64,000 bases of DNA, from the NCBI RefSeq assembly GCF_017573505.1, contig NZ_JAGEOJ010000024.1, positions 1 to 64,000 on the forward strand, in the 5' to 3' direction. This document shows positions 34,125 through 42,232 of the stretch, in pieces. A model generated the notes under the pieces. The model worked only from the letters and a program-made list of their open reading frames with translations. It did no database searches and was not told where the DNA came from. This DNA is from Actinomadura barringtoniae (GTDB lineage Bacteria; Actinomycetota; Actinomycetes; Streptosporangiales; Streptosporangiaceae). A program made the translations under genes and the position numbers. Positions within the stretch are counted from its first letter, which is position 1; the number at the start of each line of letters is the position of its first letter.

Positions 34125-35324
34125 GTGTTGGTGATGGGGTCGCGGATCAACGGCACCGCGCTGGACGGGATGCTCGCGGCGGTGATCGCCGCCGGGGCGC
34201 TCGCGGCGGCGGTGGCCTGGCCCGGCGTGCGCCCGCTGGACACGGGCGGCGCGCTGCTGCTGGCCGCGGCGTGCCTGGTACTGACCTGGCGACGGCGCTG
34301 GCCTGGCCCGATCATGGTCGCGATGGTCGCGCTCGTGCTGCCGTACCACCTGCTGCAGTACCAGCACCACGCGGCCGTCCCGGCCGAGGTCCTGGGCCTG
34401 TTCACCTTCGCCGCGATGGGCCGCCGGGTCCGGGTGGTCCTGCTCGGGGCCGTGGGCGTGCTCGCCGTCTGCGCGATCGTCTTCGGGATGCGCGCGAACG
34501 GCCGCAGCGGTTTCGAGACCATCGGGACGCTGGAGGGCGTCGCGGCCGTCATCGTCGCCGTGCAGACCTGGCGGATCTACCGCGCCCGCATGGCCGCCGC
34601 CAACGAACGGGCCGAGCGCGCCGAACGCACCCGCGACCAGGAGGCCCGGCGCCGGGTCGCCGAGGAACGGCTCCGCATCGCCCGCGACCTGCACGACCTG
34701 CTCGCGCACAGCATCACCGTGATCGGCGTCCAGGCCGGGGCCGCCGCGCATCTGGTGGCGGGGGAACGGCCGCTGGACCGCACCGAGCTCGCCGAGGCGC
34801 TCGGCTCGATCGCCGCCACCTGCCGCGAGGCGCGAACGGAGCTGCGCGGCACGCTCCAGGTGCTCAGGGGCACCGACGTCGGCCAGCCGCCCGAGGAACT
34901 GCCGGGCGTGGCGGGAATCCCCGACCTGCTGCGGGCGGCCCGGATGACCGGGCTCACCGTGTCCCTGACCGAGGAGGGCGACGGGCCGGTCGATCCCGAG
35001 GTGGGCGTGGCGGCGTACCGGATCGTCCAGGAGGCGCTGACCAACGTCGTCAAGCACGCCGAGGCGACCGCCGTCCAGGTGCGGCTGGAGCGGGCCGAGG
35101 ACGCGCTGACGGTGTCGGTCGTCGACGACGGTCAAGGACCCGTCGGCCACGACCCCCACGACCGCCAGGGCTTCGGGATCCTCGGCATGATCGAACGGGC
35201 CCGCAGCATCGGCGGCACGCTCGACGCGGGCCCGGGAGCGGGCTCAGGCGCGGGCGAGGTCGGCTTCGCTGTGACTGCCGTGCTTCCGTCGCTCAGCCGA
35301 ACCGGTACGACTCGACCTCTTTGA
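34125..35324 (+). CDS. Sensor histidine kinase, NarL-partner (HisKA_3) class
   Basis: 399 aa. Four to five N-terminal membrane helices, a short coiled linker (NERAERAERTRDQEARRRV), phospho-acceptor RIARDLHDLLAHSITVIG with His near residue 193, and an HATPase domain (VQEALTNVVKHAEAT and GFGILGMIERARSIGG). Such kinases pair with LuxR-type response regulators, but none adjoins it: the next gene converges and overlaps by 32 bases. GTG 34125 with AGGA seven bases upstream is the chosen start. Confidence 0.88.
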   Translation: MLVMGSRINGTALDGMLAAVIAAGALAAAVAWPGVRPLDTGGALLLAAACLVLTWRRRWPGPIMVAMVALVLPYHLLQYQHHAAVPAEVLGLFTFAAMGRRVRVVLLGAVGVLAVCAIVFGMRANGRSGFETIGTLEGVAAVIVAVQTWRIYRARMAAANERAERAERTRDQEARRRVAEERLRIARDLHDLLAHSITVIGVQAGAAAHLVAGERPLDRTELAEALGSIAATCREARTELRGTLQVLRGTDVGQPPEELPGVAGIPDLLRAARMTGLTVSLTEEGDGPVDPEVGVAAYRIVQEALTNVVKHAEATAVQVRLERAEDALTVSVVDDGQGPVGHDPHDRQGFGILGMIERARSIGGTLDAGPGAGSGAGEVGFAVTAVLPSLSRTGTTRPL

Positions 35325-36288
35325 GATGGGCGTCGCGTTCGGCCGGGGACAGGAACGACGCGCGGAACGAGTTGGCCGCCAGCCGCCGCAGCTGCTCGTC
35401 GGTCAGGCCCGTCTCGGCGCGCAGCCCCTGGAAGTTGTCCTCGGCGTAGCCGCCGAAGTAGGACGGGTCGTCGGAGTTGACCGTCACCAGCAGCCCCGCC
35501 TCCAGCATGCGCGGTAGCGGGTGGTCGGCGAGCCGGTCCACGCAGCGCAGCCGCACGTTCGAGAGTGGGCAGACGGTCAGCGGGATCTGATCCCGGACGA
35601 GCCGCTCCACCAGGCGCTCGTCCTCCAAGGACCGGATGCCATGGTCGATCCGCTCGACCTTGAGGACGTCCAGGGCCTCCCAGACGTACTCCGGCGGCCC
35701 CTCCTCGCCCGCGTGCGCGACCAGCCGGAGCCCCGCCTCCCGGGCGCGGTCGTAGACCTCGCGGAACTTCGACGGCGGGTGGCCGACCTCCGCCGAGTCC
35801 AGTCCGACCGCCGTGATCAGGCTCCCGAACCAGGGCCGGGCGGCCTCCAGCGTCTCCATCGCCGACTCGGCGGACTGGTCGCGCAGGAAGCACATGATCA
35901 GCCGCGTGCTGATCCCGTGGCGCTCGGGCGCGGCCTCCAGGGCGCGGCCGAGTCCGGCCAGAACGGTCTCCAGCGGCACGCCTCGGGCGGTGTGCGCCTG
36001 CGGGTCAAAGAAGATCTCCGCGTGCCGGACGCCCTGAGCGGCGGCCCGCTCCAGGTAGGCGTCGGCGAGATCGGCGAAGTCCTCGGCCGTCCGCAGCACC
36101 GACATCAGCTCGTAGTAGAGGTTCAGGAAGGACTGCAGATCCTCGAAGGCATAGGCCTTCCGGAGCTCCTCGGCCGAGGCGTGCGGCAGCGTGACCGCGT
36201 TCCGCTCGGCGAGGGCGAACGCGAGCTCTGGCTCGAGCGTTCCCTCAATGTGCAGATGCAGTTCCGCTTTGGGAAGCGGAGCGGTCAT
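35293..36288 (-). CDS. Adenine deaminase (AAH1/ADE type)
   Basis: 331-aa zinc hydrolase turning adenine into hypoxanthine in purine salvage. Metal ligands: LHLHIEGT (His-x-His), VAHAGEEGPPEY (His and Glu) and SDDPSYFGG (Asp pair). The stretches YAFEDLQSFLNLYY, EIFFDPQAHTARG and DSAEVGHPPSKF follow the fungal Aah1 / Pseudomonas adenine deaminase pattern rather than classical adenosine deaminase, so it is called adenine deaminase although automatic pipelines would write adenosine deaminase. GGAGGG precedes ATG 36288, which overlaps the NUDIX stop. Confidence 0.88.
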   Translation of the reverse strand: MTAPLPKAELHLHIEGTLEPELAFALAERNAVTLPHASAEELRKAYAFEDLQSFLNLYYELMSVLRTAEDFADLADAYLERAAAQGVRHAEIFFDPQAHTARGVPLETVLAGLGRALEAAPERHGISTRLIMCFLRDQSAESAMETLEAARPWFGSLITAVGLDSAEVGHPPSKFREVYDRAREAGLRLVAHAGEEGPPEYVWEALDVLKVERIDHGIRSLEDERLVERLVRDQIPLTVCPLSNVRLRCVDRLADHPLPRMLEAGLLVTVNSDDPSYFGGYAEDNFQGLRAETGLTDEQLRRLAANSFRASFLSPAERDAHLKEVESYRFG

Positions 36289-36812
36289 CGTGGCCCTCCG
36301 GAGGCGAGATACAACAGTGCGGCCATGGTAGAACCGGAACCGATGTGCCCCTGCGCGGCCAGCTCGGCCGCCGACGACAGCGGCACCCACTCGATCCGCT
36401 CGGCCTCCACGTCGGTCGGCTCGCCGATCAGCTCGGCGCCGTCGGCCCGGAAGATGTGATGAACGCCATCGTGGACGCCGGGGGAGGCGCGGACGTCCAG
36501 CAGGTGGGTGAGCGGTCCGGCACGCCAGCCGGTCTCCTCGACGAGCTCGCGCGCGGCGGCCTCGGCGGGCTCCTCGCCCTCCTCGACCCGGCCGCCCGGA
36601 ATCTCCCAGCCCCACCGGTCGGTGATGAACCGGTGGCGCCAGATCAGCAGGACACGGGCCTGATCGTCGACCGCCGCGATTCCGGCGGCGGGCCGGAGCC
36701 TGAGCAGATGATGATCTATGCGGCGGCCGTCGGGAAGCTCGACGTCGGCCAGCCTTACCCTCATCCAGGGGCTCTCGTAAAGGGATCTCTCGCCGTGCAC
36801 CGTCCATCGCAT
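36285..36812 (-). CDS. NUDIX hydrolase (ADP-ribose pyrophosphatase-like)
   Basis: 175 aa. The Nudix box GRVEEGEEPAEAAARELVEE, continuing TGW (about residues 74-96), matches G-x5-E-x7-R-E-U-x-E-E-x-G-U in full. The flanking fold (ESPWMRVRLADVELPDG) resembles NudF/ADPRase. It cleaves a nucleoside diphosphate derivative, possibly feeding the purine salvage enzyme encoded next (ATGA overlap). No clear ribosome site precedes ATG 36812, so the transcript may be leaderless. Confidence 0.9.
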   Translation of the reverse strand: MRWTVHGERSLYESPWMRVRLADVELPDGRRIDHHLLRLRPAAGIAAVDDQARVLLIWRHRFITDRWGWEIPGGRVEEGEEPAEAAARELVEETGWRAGPLTHLLDVRASPGVHDGVHHIFRADGAELIGEPTDVEAERIEWVPLSSAAELAAQGHIGSGSTMAALLYLASGGPR

Positions 36813-36888
36813 GCCAGGACGCTATCGGGGGGCTTTCAAAGCCTTACCGATAGGGTCAGGATCATTGGGGACGGAAGGATGGCGAGCT

Positions 36889-37548
36889 TTGAGCGCTGAG
36901 GTTGACAGGGCGCCGGAGGCCGGGCAAGAGGCGTTGCCGGACCGGATCTGGACGGTGCCCAACATCCTGAGCTTCGCGCGGCTGCTCGGAGTGCCCCTCT
37001 TCCTCTGGCTCGTCCTGATCAAGGCGGACTGGTGGGCCCTCGGCCTCCTGGTCTTCGCGGGGCTGTCGGACTGGCTCGACGGCAAGCTCGCCCGCGCCCT
37101 CAACCAGACCAGCAGGCTCGGCGCGGTGCTGGACCCCGCCGCCGACCGGCTCTACATCCTGGCCACGCTGATCGGGCTGACGGTGCGCGACATCATCCCG
37201 GTCTGGCTGGTGGTCCTGCTCGTCGCGCGGGAGGTCGCGATCACCCCGATCGTGCCGATCATGCGGCGGCTCGGGTACGGCGGGACGCTTCCGGTCCACT
37301 TCGTGGGCAAGGCGGGCACGATGTGCCTGCTCTACGCGTTCCCGCTGCTGCTTCTGGGCGACCACGACGGGGGCGTGGCGACCACGGCGAAGGTCATCGG
37401 TTGGTCCTTCGCCATCTGGGGCACGGCGCTCTACTGGTGGGCGGCCATTCTTTACTGGGAGCAGACGCGGCAACTGGTGCTGGCCGACCGCGGCTCCCCG
37501 CCCGCCGCCGGTCCCGGCGCACAGGCCGGCGATCAGAGAGGGAGCTGA
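36889..37548 (+). CDS. CDP-alcohol phosphatidyltransferase (PgsA2-like)
   Basis: 219-aa membrane enzyme joining a CDP-alcohol to a lipid alcohol. The CDP-AP motif D-G-x2-A-R-x8-G-x3-D-x3-D is exact (DGKLARALNQTSRLG, then DPAAD). Five to six hydrophobic helices. TTG 36889 is used: it is the only start near WTVPNILSFARLLGVPLF, where the family normally begins, with GAAGGA ten bases upstream. Its place at the head of a block like Rv1822-Rv1832 suggests PgsA2; the lipid product is uncertain. Confidence 0.88.
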   Translation: MSAEVDRAPEAGQEALPDRIWTVPNILSFARLLGVPLFLWLVLIKADWWALGLLVFAGLSDWLDGKLARALNQTSRLGAVLDPAADRLYILATLIGLTVRDIIPVWLVVLLVAREVAITPIVPIMRRLGYGGTLPVHFVGKAGTMCLLYAFPLLLLGDHDGGVATTAKVIGWSFAIWGTALYWWAAILYWEQTRQLVLADRGSPPAAGPGAQAGDQRGS

Positions 37549-37557
37549 GACCCCCCG

Positions 37558-40056
37558 ATGAAGGCCGTCGTGATGGCGGGCGGAGAGGGCACGCGACTGC
37601 GGCCCATGACCGCCAATCAGCCCAAGCCCCTGCTTCCCGTCATCAACCGGCCGATCATGGAGCATGTGCTGCGGCTGCTCAAGCGGCACGGCTTCGACGA
37701 GACGGTCGTCACCGTCCAGTTCCTGGCGGCCCTGATCCGTAACTACTTCGGCGACGGCGAGGAGCTCGGCATGTCGCTGAGCTACGCCACCGAGGAGATG
37801 CCGCTCGGCACGGCGGGCAGCGTCAAGAACGCCGAGGAGGCGCTCCGCGACGACCGCTTCCTGGTGATCTCCGGGGACGCGCTCACCGACATCGACCTGA
37901 CCGAGATGGTCCGCTTCCACGAGAGCAACGACGCCCTGGTCACGATCGGGCTGAAGCGCGTACCGAACCCGCTGGAGTTCGGGATCATCATCGTGGACGA
38001 GGAATACCGCATCCAGCGCTTCCTGGAGAAGCCCACCTGGGGCCAGGTGTTCTCCGACACCGTCAACACCGGCATCTACGTGATGGAGCCCGAGGTCCTG
38101 GACTACGTCGAGGCGGGCGAGTCCGTCGACTGGTCCGGGGACGTGTTCCCCAAGCTGCTGGCCGAGGGCGCCCGGCTGTTCGGCTACGTCGCCGACTGCT
38201 ACTGGGAGGACGTCGGCACCCACGAGAGCTACCTGAAGGCCCAGGCCGACATGCTGTCCGGCAAGGTCGACATCGACCTGGACGGCTTCGAGGTCATGCC
38301 GGGCGTTTGGATCGCCGAGGGCGCCGAGGTCGACCCCGAGGCGGTGCTGAAGGGCCCGCTCTACATCGGCGACTACGCCAAGGTCGAGGCGGGCGTCGAG
38401 CTGCGCGAGTTCACGGTGCTCGGCAGCAACGTGGTGGTGAAGGAGGGCGCGTTCCTGCACCGCGCCGTGGTGCACGACAACGTCTTCGTCGCCCCCTCCA
38501 CCAACCTGCGCGGCTGCGTCATCGGCAAGAACACCGACATCATGTCCGGCGCCCGGGTCGAGGAGGGCGCGATCGTCGGCGACGAGTGCGTCATCGAGTC
38601 CGAGGCCTACGTCTCCAGCGGGGTGAAGGTCTACCCGTTCAAGACGATCGAGGCCGGGGCCGTCGTCAACACCAGCGTGATCTGGGAATCGCGCGGGCAG
38701 CGCAACCTGTTCGGGCCGCGCGGCGTGTCCGGCCTGATCAACGTGGAGATCACCCCTGAGCTGGCGGTCCGGCTGGCCAGCGCGTACGCGACTACGCTGC
38801 GCAAGGGCACTACGGTCATCACCGGCCGCGACGCATCCCGTGCCGCCCGTACCCTCAAGCGCGCGGTGATCAGCGCGCTCACCTCCAGCGCGATCAACGT
38901 GGAGGACCTGGAGGCCTGCCCGCTGCCGGTGGCGCGGTTCGAGACCGGCCGCGAGGATTGTGCCGGCGGCATCTACATCCGCACCACGCTCGGCGACCCG
39001 CAGGGCGTCGACATCCTCTTCCTGGACGCCGACGGCGCCGACCTGTCGCTGAACGCCCAGCGCAAGCTGGAGCGCGTCTTCGGCCGCCAGGAGTACCGCC
39101 GGGCCTTCCCCGGCGAGATCGCCGAGCTCAACTACCCGGCCCGCGTGGTCGAGACCTACACCCGCGATCTGCTGCGGCGCGTCGACATGAGCGGCGTCCG
39201 CGAGGCCGAGCTCAAGATCGTGCTGGACGTGGCCGGCGGCACCGCCTCGCTGGTGCTGCCCGCCCTGCTCGGCAAGGTCGGCGTCGAGGTCCTCACCCGC
39301 AACAACGGGCTGGACGAGGTCAACCCGACCGAGACCCTCGCCGAGCGGATGCGCGACCTGCAGCGCCTGGGCGAGCTGGTCTCCTCCTCGCGCGCGGCGT
39401 TCGGCGTCCGGTTCGACCCGGTCGGCGAGCGGATCTCGCTGGTCGACGAGAACGGCGAGCTGATCAGCGACGACCGGGCGCTGCTGGTGATGCTCGACCT
39501 GGTCGCCGCCGAACGGCGCGCCGGGCGGGTCGCGCTGCCGGTCACGACGACCCGGGTCGCAGAGAAGGTCTGCCGCTACCACGGCGTGCAGGTCGAGTGG
39601 ACCTCCACCTCGCAGGACGTGCTCACCCGCGCGGTCGCCGACCCCGACATCGTCTTCGCCGGCGACGGCCGCGGCGGGTTCCTGATGCCCGAGTTCAGCA
39701 CGACGGTCGACGGGATCGCCGCGTTCATCAAGCTGGTCGGCCTGATCGCCCGCACTCGGCTCACCCTCTCCCAGATCGACGCCCGCATTCCCGAGGCGCA
39801 CCTGCTGCGCCGGTCGGTGCCGACGCCGTGGGCCGCCAAGGGCAGCGTGATGCGGACCGTCGTCGAGGCGGGCGGCGACCGGCAGATCGACACCACCGAC
39901 GGCGTCCGCGTCGTCGAGGACGACGGCCGCTGGGTCCTGGTCCTCCCCGACCCCTCCGAGGCCGTCACCCATCTGTGGGCCGAGGGCCCCGACGAGGACG
40001 CCGCCCAGGCCCTCCTGGAGGAATGGGCCGCAGTAGTGGAACGCGCAGGCTCCTGA
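37558..40056 (+). CDS. Nucleotidyltransferase fused to hexapeptide and phosphomannomutase-like domains
   Basis: 832 aa, three parts. Residues 1 to about 235: GDP-mannose/NDP-sugar pyrophosphorylase (AGGEGTRLRPMTANQPKPLL, SGDALTDID, FLEKPT). About 245-370: left-handed beta-helix hexapeptide repeats. About 375-832: phosphohexomutase fold. In the mutase part the usual phosphoserine loop (TASHNP) is not visible; the equivalent region reads GGIYIRTTLGDPQGVD, so mutase activity is doubtful. Known in actinomycetes as mannose-1-phosphate guanyltransferase-like. The product would feed mannosyl lipids or glycans. Ten bases after the CDP-alcohol gene. Confidence 0.9.
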   Translation: MKAVVMAGGEGTRLRPMTANQPKPLLPVINRPIMEHVLRLLKRHGFDETVVTVQFLAALIRNYFGDGEELGMSLSYATEEMPLGTAGSVKNAEEALRDDRFLVISGDALTDIDLTEMVRFHESNDALVTIGLKRVPNPLEFGIIIVDEEYRIQRFLEKPTWGQVFSDTVNTGIYVMEPEVLDYVEAGESVDWSGDVFPKLLAEGARLFGYVADCYWEDVGTHESYLKAQADMLSGKVDIDLDGFEVMPGVWIAEGAEVDPEAVLKGPLYIGDYAKVEAGVELREFTVLGSNVVVKEGAFLHRAVVHDNVFVAPSTNLRGCVIGKNTDIMSGARVEEGAIVGDECVIESEAYVSSGVKVYPFKTIEAGAVVNTSVIWESRGQRNLFGPRGVSGLINVEITPELAVRLASAYATTLRKGTTVITGRDASRAARTLKRAVISALTSSAINVEDLEACPLPVARFETGREDCAGGIYIRTTLGDPQGVDILFLDADGADLSLNAQRKLERVFGRQEYRRAFPGEIAELNYPARVVETYTRDLLRRVDMSGVREAELKIVLDVAGGTASLVLPALLGKVGVEVLTRNNGLDEVNPTETLAERMRDLQRLGELVSSSRAAFGVRFDPVGERISLVDENGELISDDRALLVMLDLVAAERRAGRVALPVTTTRVAEKVCRYHGVQVEWTSTSQDVLTRAVADPDIVFAGDGRGGFLMPEFSTTVDGIAAFIKLVGLIARTRLTLSQIDARIPEAHLLRRSVPTPWAAKGSVMRTVVEAGGDRQIDTTDGVRVVEDDGRWVLVLPDPSEAVTHLWAEGPDEDAAQALLEEWAAVVERAGS

Positions 40057-40060
40057 CAAC

Positions 40061-40127
40061 CACGCCGATCTTGCTCTCAGCGCCCTCTCGCACCCCCGGA
40101 AAGGGCGCTCAGAGCAAGATCGGCGTG
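40061..40127. terminator. Long hairpin terminator between convergent genes
   Basis: Arms 40061-40086 and 40102-40127 pair over 26 positions with one mismatch (starting CACGCCGATCTTGCTCT), loop 15 bases. It stands 5 bases after one stop and 2 bases before the other, so it can end both transcripts. It is far longer than the 9-12-bp stems elsewhere in the window. Confidence 0.85.
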
Positions 40128-40128
40128 T

Positions 40129-41460
40129 TCAGTCGATGGGGGTGTCGTCGGGGGTGCCCTTGGCGATCTGCGCGAGCGTGCCAAGGGCTTGGTCCAGGAC
40201 GTCCGGCGGGGGAGAGGCCAGGCCGAAGCGGACGGCGCTGGGCGCGCCCGCGTTCCCGACCACGAAGGCCGCCGCCGGGGTCACCGCGATGCCCCGGCGC
40301 GCGGCCGCGGCGACGAACGTCTCCGCACGCCAGCGCGGCGGGAGGTCCCACCAGCAGAAGTAGGAGCGGGGTGCCGTCCGCAGCCGGAACCCGTCGAGCC
40401 GGTCGCGCAGAATCCGCTGCCGGGCGACGACGTCGGCGCGCTTGGCGCCGGTGATCGTGGCGACCGTTCCACCGGTCATCCAGCCGGTCGCGGCCTCCAT
40501 GGCGTACCCGGTCGGCATCCAGGCGCCCGAACGCAGCGCCGCCGTCATCGGGGCCGCCAGCGCGGGAGGCGTCACGGCGAACCCGAGGGTGAGGCCCGGG
40601 GCGAGACGCTTGGAAAGACTGTCGACCAGGATCGTACGTTCCGGCGCGAAGGCCGCGAGCGGTGCGGGGCCGTCGTCGAGCAGGAACGCCCAGATGGCGT
40701 CCTCGATCGCGTGGACGTCCGCGCGCCGGAGCACCTTCGCCAGCTCGGCCCGCCGCTCCTCCGGCATCGTCGTGCTGAACGGGTTCTGCAGCGTGGGCTG
40801 GAGGTAGACGGCCCGTACACCCGCCCGCGCGAGGGCGTCGGGGCGCAGGCCGTGCTCGTCGGTCGCGAGCGGCACCAGCGTGATGCCGAGCCGGTTCGCC
40901 AGGCCCTTGACCACCGGGTAGGTGAGCGCCTCGACGCCGAGCCGCTCCCCGGCGGGCACCAGCGCCGACATCGCCGCCGCGATCGCCTGCCTCCCGTTGC
41001 CCGCGAACAGCAGCCCGGACGGGTCGGGCGACCAGCCGGGCCGGGCCAGCAGCGCGGCGGTCGCCTCGCGGGCGGCGGGCGTCCCGGTCACGCCGACCGG
41101 CCGCAGCGCCGCGTCGAGGGCGCCGGGGCCCGCGAGCCGTTCGAGGGAACGGGTGAGCAGGGCGGACTGGCCGGGCACGACGGGGTAGTTGAGCTCCAGA
41201 TCGACCCGGGCGCCCGCGGGCTCGGCCAGGGCGGGCTCGTCGCGGATCCCGGCCGCGCGCACGAACGTGCCCCGGCCGACCTCGCCGACCACCAGGCCGC
41301 GCCGTGCCAGCTCCTTGTAGACCCGGCCCGCCGTGGAGCCGGCGATGCCGCGCTCGCGGGCGAACGCGCGCTGGGTGGCGAGCCGTTCGCCCGGCCGGAG
41401 CCGTCCGGCGGCGATGTCGGCGGCCACCGCGTCGGCCACCAGCCGATAGTCCTCCATCAA
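40129..41460 (-). CDS. MocR/PdxR-type regulator (GntR HTH fused to aminotransferase)
   Basis: 443 aa. An N-terminal GntR winged helix (LATQRAFARERGIAGSTAGR) joins a fold-type-I aminotransferase domain with the PLP lysine in VDSLSKRLAPGL. MocR proteins use PLP or an amino-aldimine as signal. It diverges from a LysE-family exporter across 94 bases full of inverted ATTGC/GCAAT repeats, so it probably activates that exporter in response to an amino acid. ATG 41460; an extra ATG follows at the next codon. Confidence 0.9.
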   Translation of the reverse strand: MMEDYRLVADAVAADIAAGRLRPGERLATQRAFARERGIAGSTAGRVYKELARRGLVVGEVGRGTFVRAAGIRDEPALAEPAGARVDLELNYPVVPGQSALLTRSLERLAGPGALDAALRPVGVTGTPAAREATAALLARPGWSPDPSGLLFAGNGRQAIAAAMSALVPAGERLGVEALTYPVVKGLANRLGITLVPLATDEHGLRPDALARAGVRAVYLQPTLQNPFSTTMPEERRAELAKVLRRADVHAIEDAIWAFLLDDGPAPLAAFAPERTILVDSLSKRLAPGLTLGFAVTPPALAAPMTAALRSGAWMPTGYAMEAATGWMTGGTVATITGAKRADVVARQRILRDRLDGFRLRTAPRSYFCWWDLPPRWRAETFVAAAARRGIAVTPAAAFVVGNAGAPSAVRFGLASPPPDVLDQALGTLAQIAKGTPDDTPID

Positions 41461-41472
41461 CCCTGGCCCTCC

Positions 41473-41535
41473 ATTGCACCGAGGGCAATGAGCCTATTGC
41501 ACCGAGACAATCCGGGGCAATAGGCTCGGGGCAAT
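41473..41535. promoter_or_regulatory. Clustered MocR operator candidates
   Basis: AGCCTATTGC (41491-41500) and GCAATAGGCT (41517-41526) form a perfect 10-bp inverted repeat 16 bases apart. ATTGC (41473) and GCAAT (41485) form a second one, ATTGCACCGAG occurs twice (41473, 41497), and GGCAAT three times. The cluster fills the intergenic region between the MocR and LysE starts. Confidence 0.75.
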
Positions 41536-41554
41536 CGTTCGGTAAGGGGTGTTA

Positions 41555-42205
41555 ATGATCACGTTCGCCGCCCTCGGTGGAATCGCGGCCGTCGCGCTCG
41601 GCATGGTGCTGAGCCCGGGGCCGAACATGATCTATCTCGTGTCGCGGTCGATCACACAGGGCCGGCGGGCGGGGCTGATCTCGCTCGGCGGCGTCGCGGC
41701 CGGGTTCCTGATCTATGTGACCGCCGCGACCGCGGGGCTGACCGCCGTCTTCACGATCGTGCCCGCCGTCTACACGGTGATCAAACTGGCCGGTGCCGCC
41801 TACCTGCTGTGGCTGGCCTGGCAGGCGGTGCGGCCCGGGGGAGCCTCCCCGTTCGCGCCCAGGGAACTGCCGGTCGACCCGCCGCGAAGGCTCTTCACGA
41901 TGGGCCTGATGACCAACCTGCTCAACCCCAAGATCGCCATCGTGTACGTGTCGATCCTGCCCCAGTTCATCGACACCGGCCGTGGCCACGTCGCGCTCCA
42001 GAGCCTGCTGCTCGGGCTCACCCAGACCGCCGTCGCCCTCACGGTCAACTGCCTGTGGGTGCTGGGCGCCGGGTCGGTCGCCGCGTTCCTGGCGCGCCGC
42101 CCGCTGTGGCAGCGGGTCCAGCGGTACGCGATGGGCACCGTCCTCGGCGGCCTCGCCCTGCACATCGGACTGGACCGCTCGCGTGCCGTCGTGGCGTCAC
42201 CCTGA
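41555..42205 (+). CDS. LysE/RhtB-family amino acid exporter
   Basis: 216-aa inner-membrane exporter with six predicted helices. The family pattern LGMVLSPGPNMIYLVSRSIT opens the protein and LMTNLLNPKIAIVYVSILPQ lies mid-protein. It exports amino acids or related metabolites. AAGGGG five bases before ATG 41555 fixes the start over the in-frame GTG 41549. Divergent from the MocR regulator, its likely activator. Confidence 0.9.
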   Translation: MITFAALGGIAAVALGMVLSPGPNMIYLVSRSITQGRRAGLISLGGVAAGFLIYVTAATAGLTAVFTIVPAVYTVIKLAGAAYLLWLAWQAVRPGGASPFAPRELPVDPPRRLFTMGLMTNLLNPKIAIVYVSILPQFIDTGRGHVALQSLLLGLTQTAVALTVNCLWVLGAGSVAAFLARRPLWQRVQRYAMGTVLGGLALHIGLDRSRAVVASP

Positions 42206-42232
42206 TTTGGCGACGCTTGCCATGATTGGCCG

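Noticed and set aside
36862..40059. 1065-codon minus-strand open frame
   Set aside because: Mirror of the CDP-alcohol and nucleotidyltransferase genes, whose motifs are unmistakable on the plus strand.
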